64,000 nt of DNA. It comes from Heliocidaris tuberculata (lineage: Eukaryota > Echinodermata > Echinoidea > Camarodonta > Echinometridae). The stretch spans positions 27,468,867 to 27,532,866 of the forward strand of contig CM046849.1 in NCBI GenBank assembly GCA_025618425.1. The letters run 5' to 3'. The notes below the pieces were generated by a model. The model did not search any database, had not been told where the DNA came from, and saw only the letters and a program-made list of their open reading frames with translations. Both the position numbers and the translations under genes were made by a program. The stretch's first letter is position 1. Each line of letters begins with the position of its first letter. Positions 63,652-64,000 of this stretch are shown piece by piece.

Positions 63652-64000
63652 TTAAGCACGAAACAAATCTTGCCCATTACACCCAAGACCAAGATTCCTG
63701 TAGCCTTTATCAGCCATAGCTACATTAAGTCCGTAATGTTCAGGTGTAGCACCGGTGTTGGAATAAAGACTGGAAGTACTCGTTACATCATTCACAGCAC
63801 CTGAGATGTCCGTGTAGGGTGTATACACCTGGTTGCCCGTCGGAAAGGCGAGGGGGTCGTGATGCGGATACGCGAGGGGCCGTTGAGAGAATTTATCGGC
63901 GCTCGACGTCAAACAAGATGGCGGTGGTGAGGTTTGCTGGAACTGGCAGCTGAAGGTCGAGTTTGGAGAGGACGAGGCGGTGGCTGGTGTCGGGTCGTAT
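63652..64000 (-). CDS. 3' coding exon of an unidentified gene (partial)
   Basis: An open minus-strand frame runs from the window edge (64000, entering in phase from the base at 63999) to TAA at 63652-63654, 115 codons without a stop. It reads YDPTPATASSSPNSTFSCQF, then QQTSPPPSC, LAYPHHDPLAFPTGNQVYTP, SLYSNTGATPEHYGLNVAMA and ends GYRNLGLGCNGQDLFRA. It is rich in Ser, Thr, Pro, Tyr and Asn with no membrane segment, like the C-terminal region of a developmental transcription factor, but no domain is visible. The base composition is clearly less AT-rich than its surroundings, which supports coding. The first in-window start codon is only a TTG, so the true start lies outside. Confidence 0.7.
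   Translation of the reverse strand, partial: YDPTPATASSSPNSTFSCQFQQTSPPPSCLTSSADKFSQRPLAYPHHDPLAFPTGNQVYTPYTDISGAVNDVTSTSSLYSNTGATPEHYGLNVAMADKGYRNLGLGCNGQDLFRA

Overview
This is a 64 kb piece of an intron-rich animal genome. Long GT-AG introns, tRNA-derived SINEs, APE-type LINEs, many short inverted-repeat (MITE-like) elements and heavy CT, C and trinucleotide microsatellites all point that way. The repeat ends (GGGGCGGATCC, GGGCCCTGTTTCATAAAACTTG) and the gene content suggest a marine invertebrate deuterostome, probably an echinoderm of sea-urchin type. That placement is inferred from general knowledge; no database was searched.

The window holds two complete, tandem, plus-strand paralogues of the SLC6 neurotransmitter/osmolyte symporter family (GABA/taurine/creatine branch). 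Gene 1 runs from ATG 12873 to TGA 25615 (13 coding exons, 618 aa). Gene 2 runs from ATG 40970 to TAA 60561 (13 coding exons, 615 aa). All 12 intron positions and phases are identical, and every exon except exon 3 has the same length in both genes, so they arose by whole-gene duplication. Both keep the sodium and chloride site residues but share unusual substrate-site residues (a small residue plus Ser in TM1, Ser-Asn-Ser in TM6). The likely job is Na+/Cl- coupled uptake of a GABA-, taurine- or creatine-like solute, possibly a different one for each copy.

Layout: 1-12.5 kb is non-coding and rich in repeats, with CT arrays, a perfect 66-bp palindrome and fold-back elements. 12.86-25.7 kb is gene 1. 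25.7-40.9 kb is an intergenic repeat field with a 921-bp fold-back element flanked by a 6-bp target duplication, an element filled with pyrimidine-rich DNA, and LINE debris. 40.97-60.6 kb is gene 2. Its 8-kb first intron contains an antisense LINE with an intact 986-codon ORF and a ~2-kb satellite with higher-order structure. Its introns 3 and 4 hold decayed copies of exons 4 and 5, and a LINE 3' end lies just after its stop codon. 60.8-63.6 kb is AT-rich and contains a 256-bp hairpin. At 63.65-64.0 kb is the 3' coding exon of an unidentified minus-strand gene that runs off the window.

The most notable observations are the exon-duplication debris in gene 2, a (TTC)~79 tract that is the polypyrimidine tract of a gene 1 splice acceptor, a possible gene-conversion tract between the two exon 3 copies, the higher-order satellite, and several large fold-back structures.
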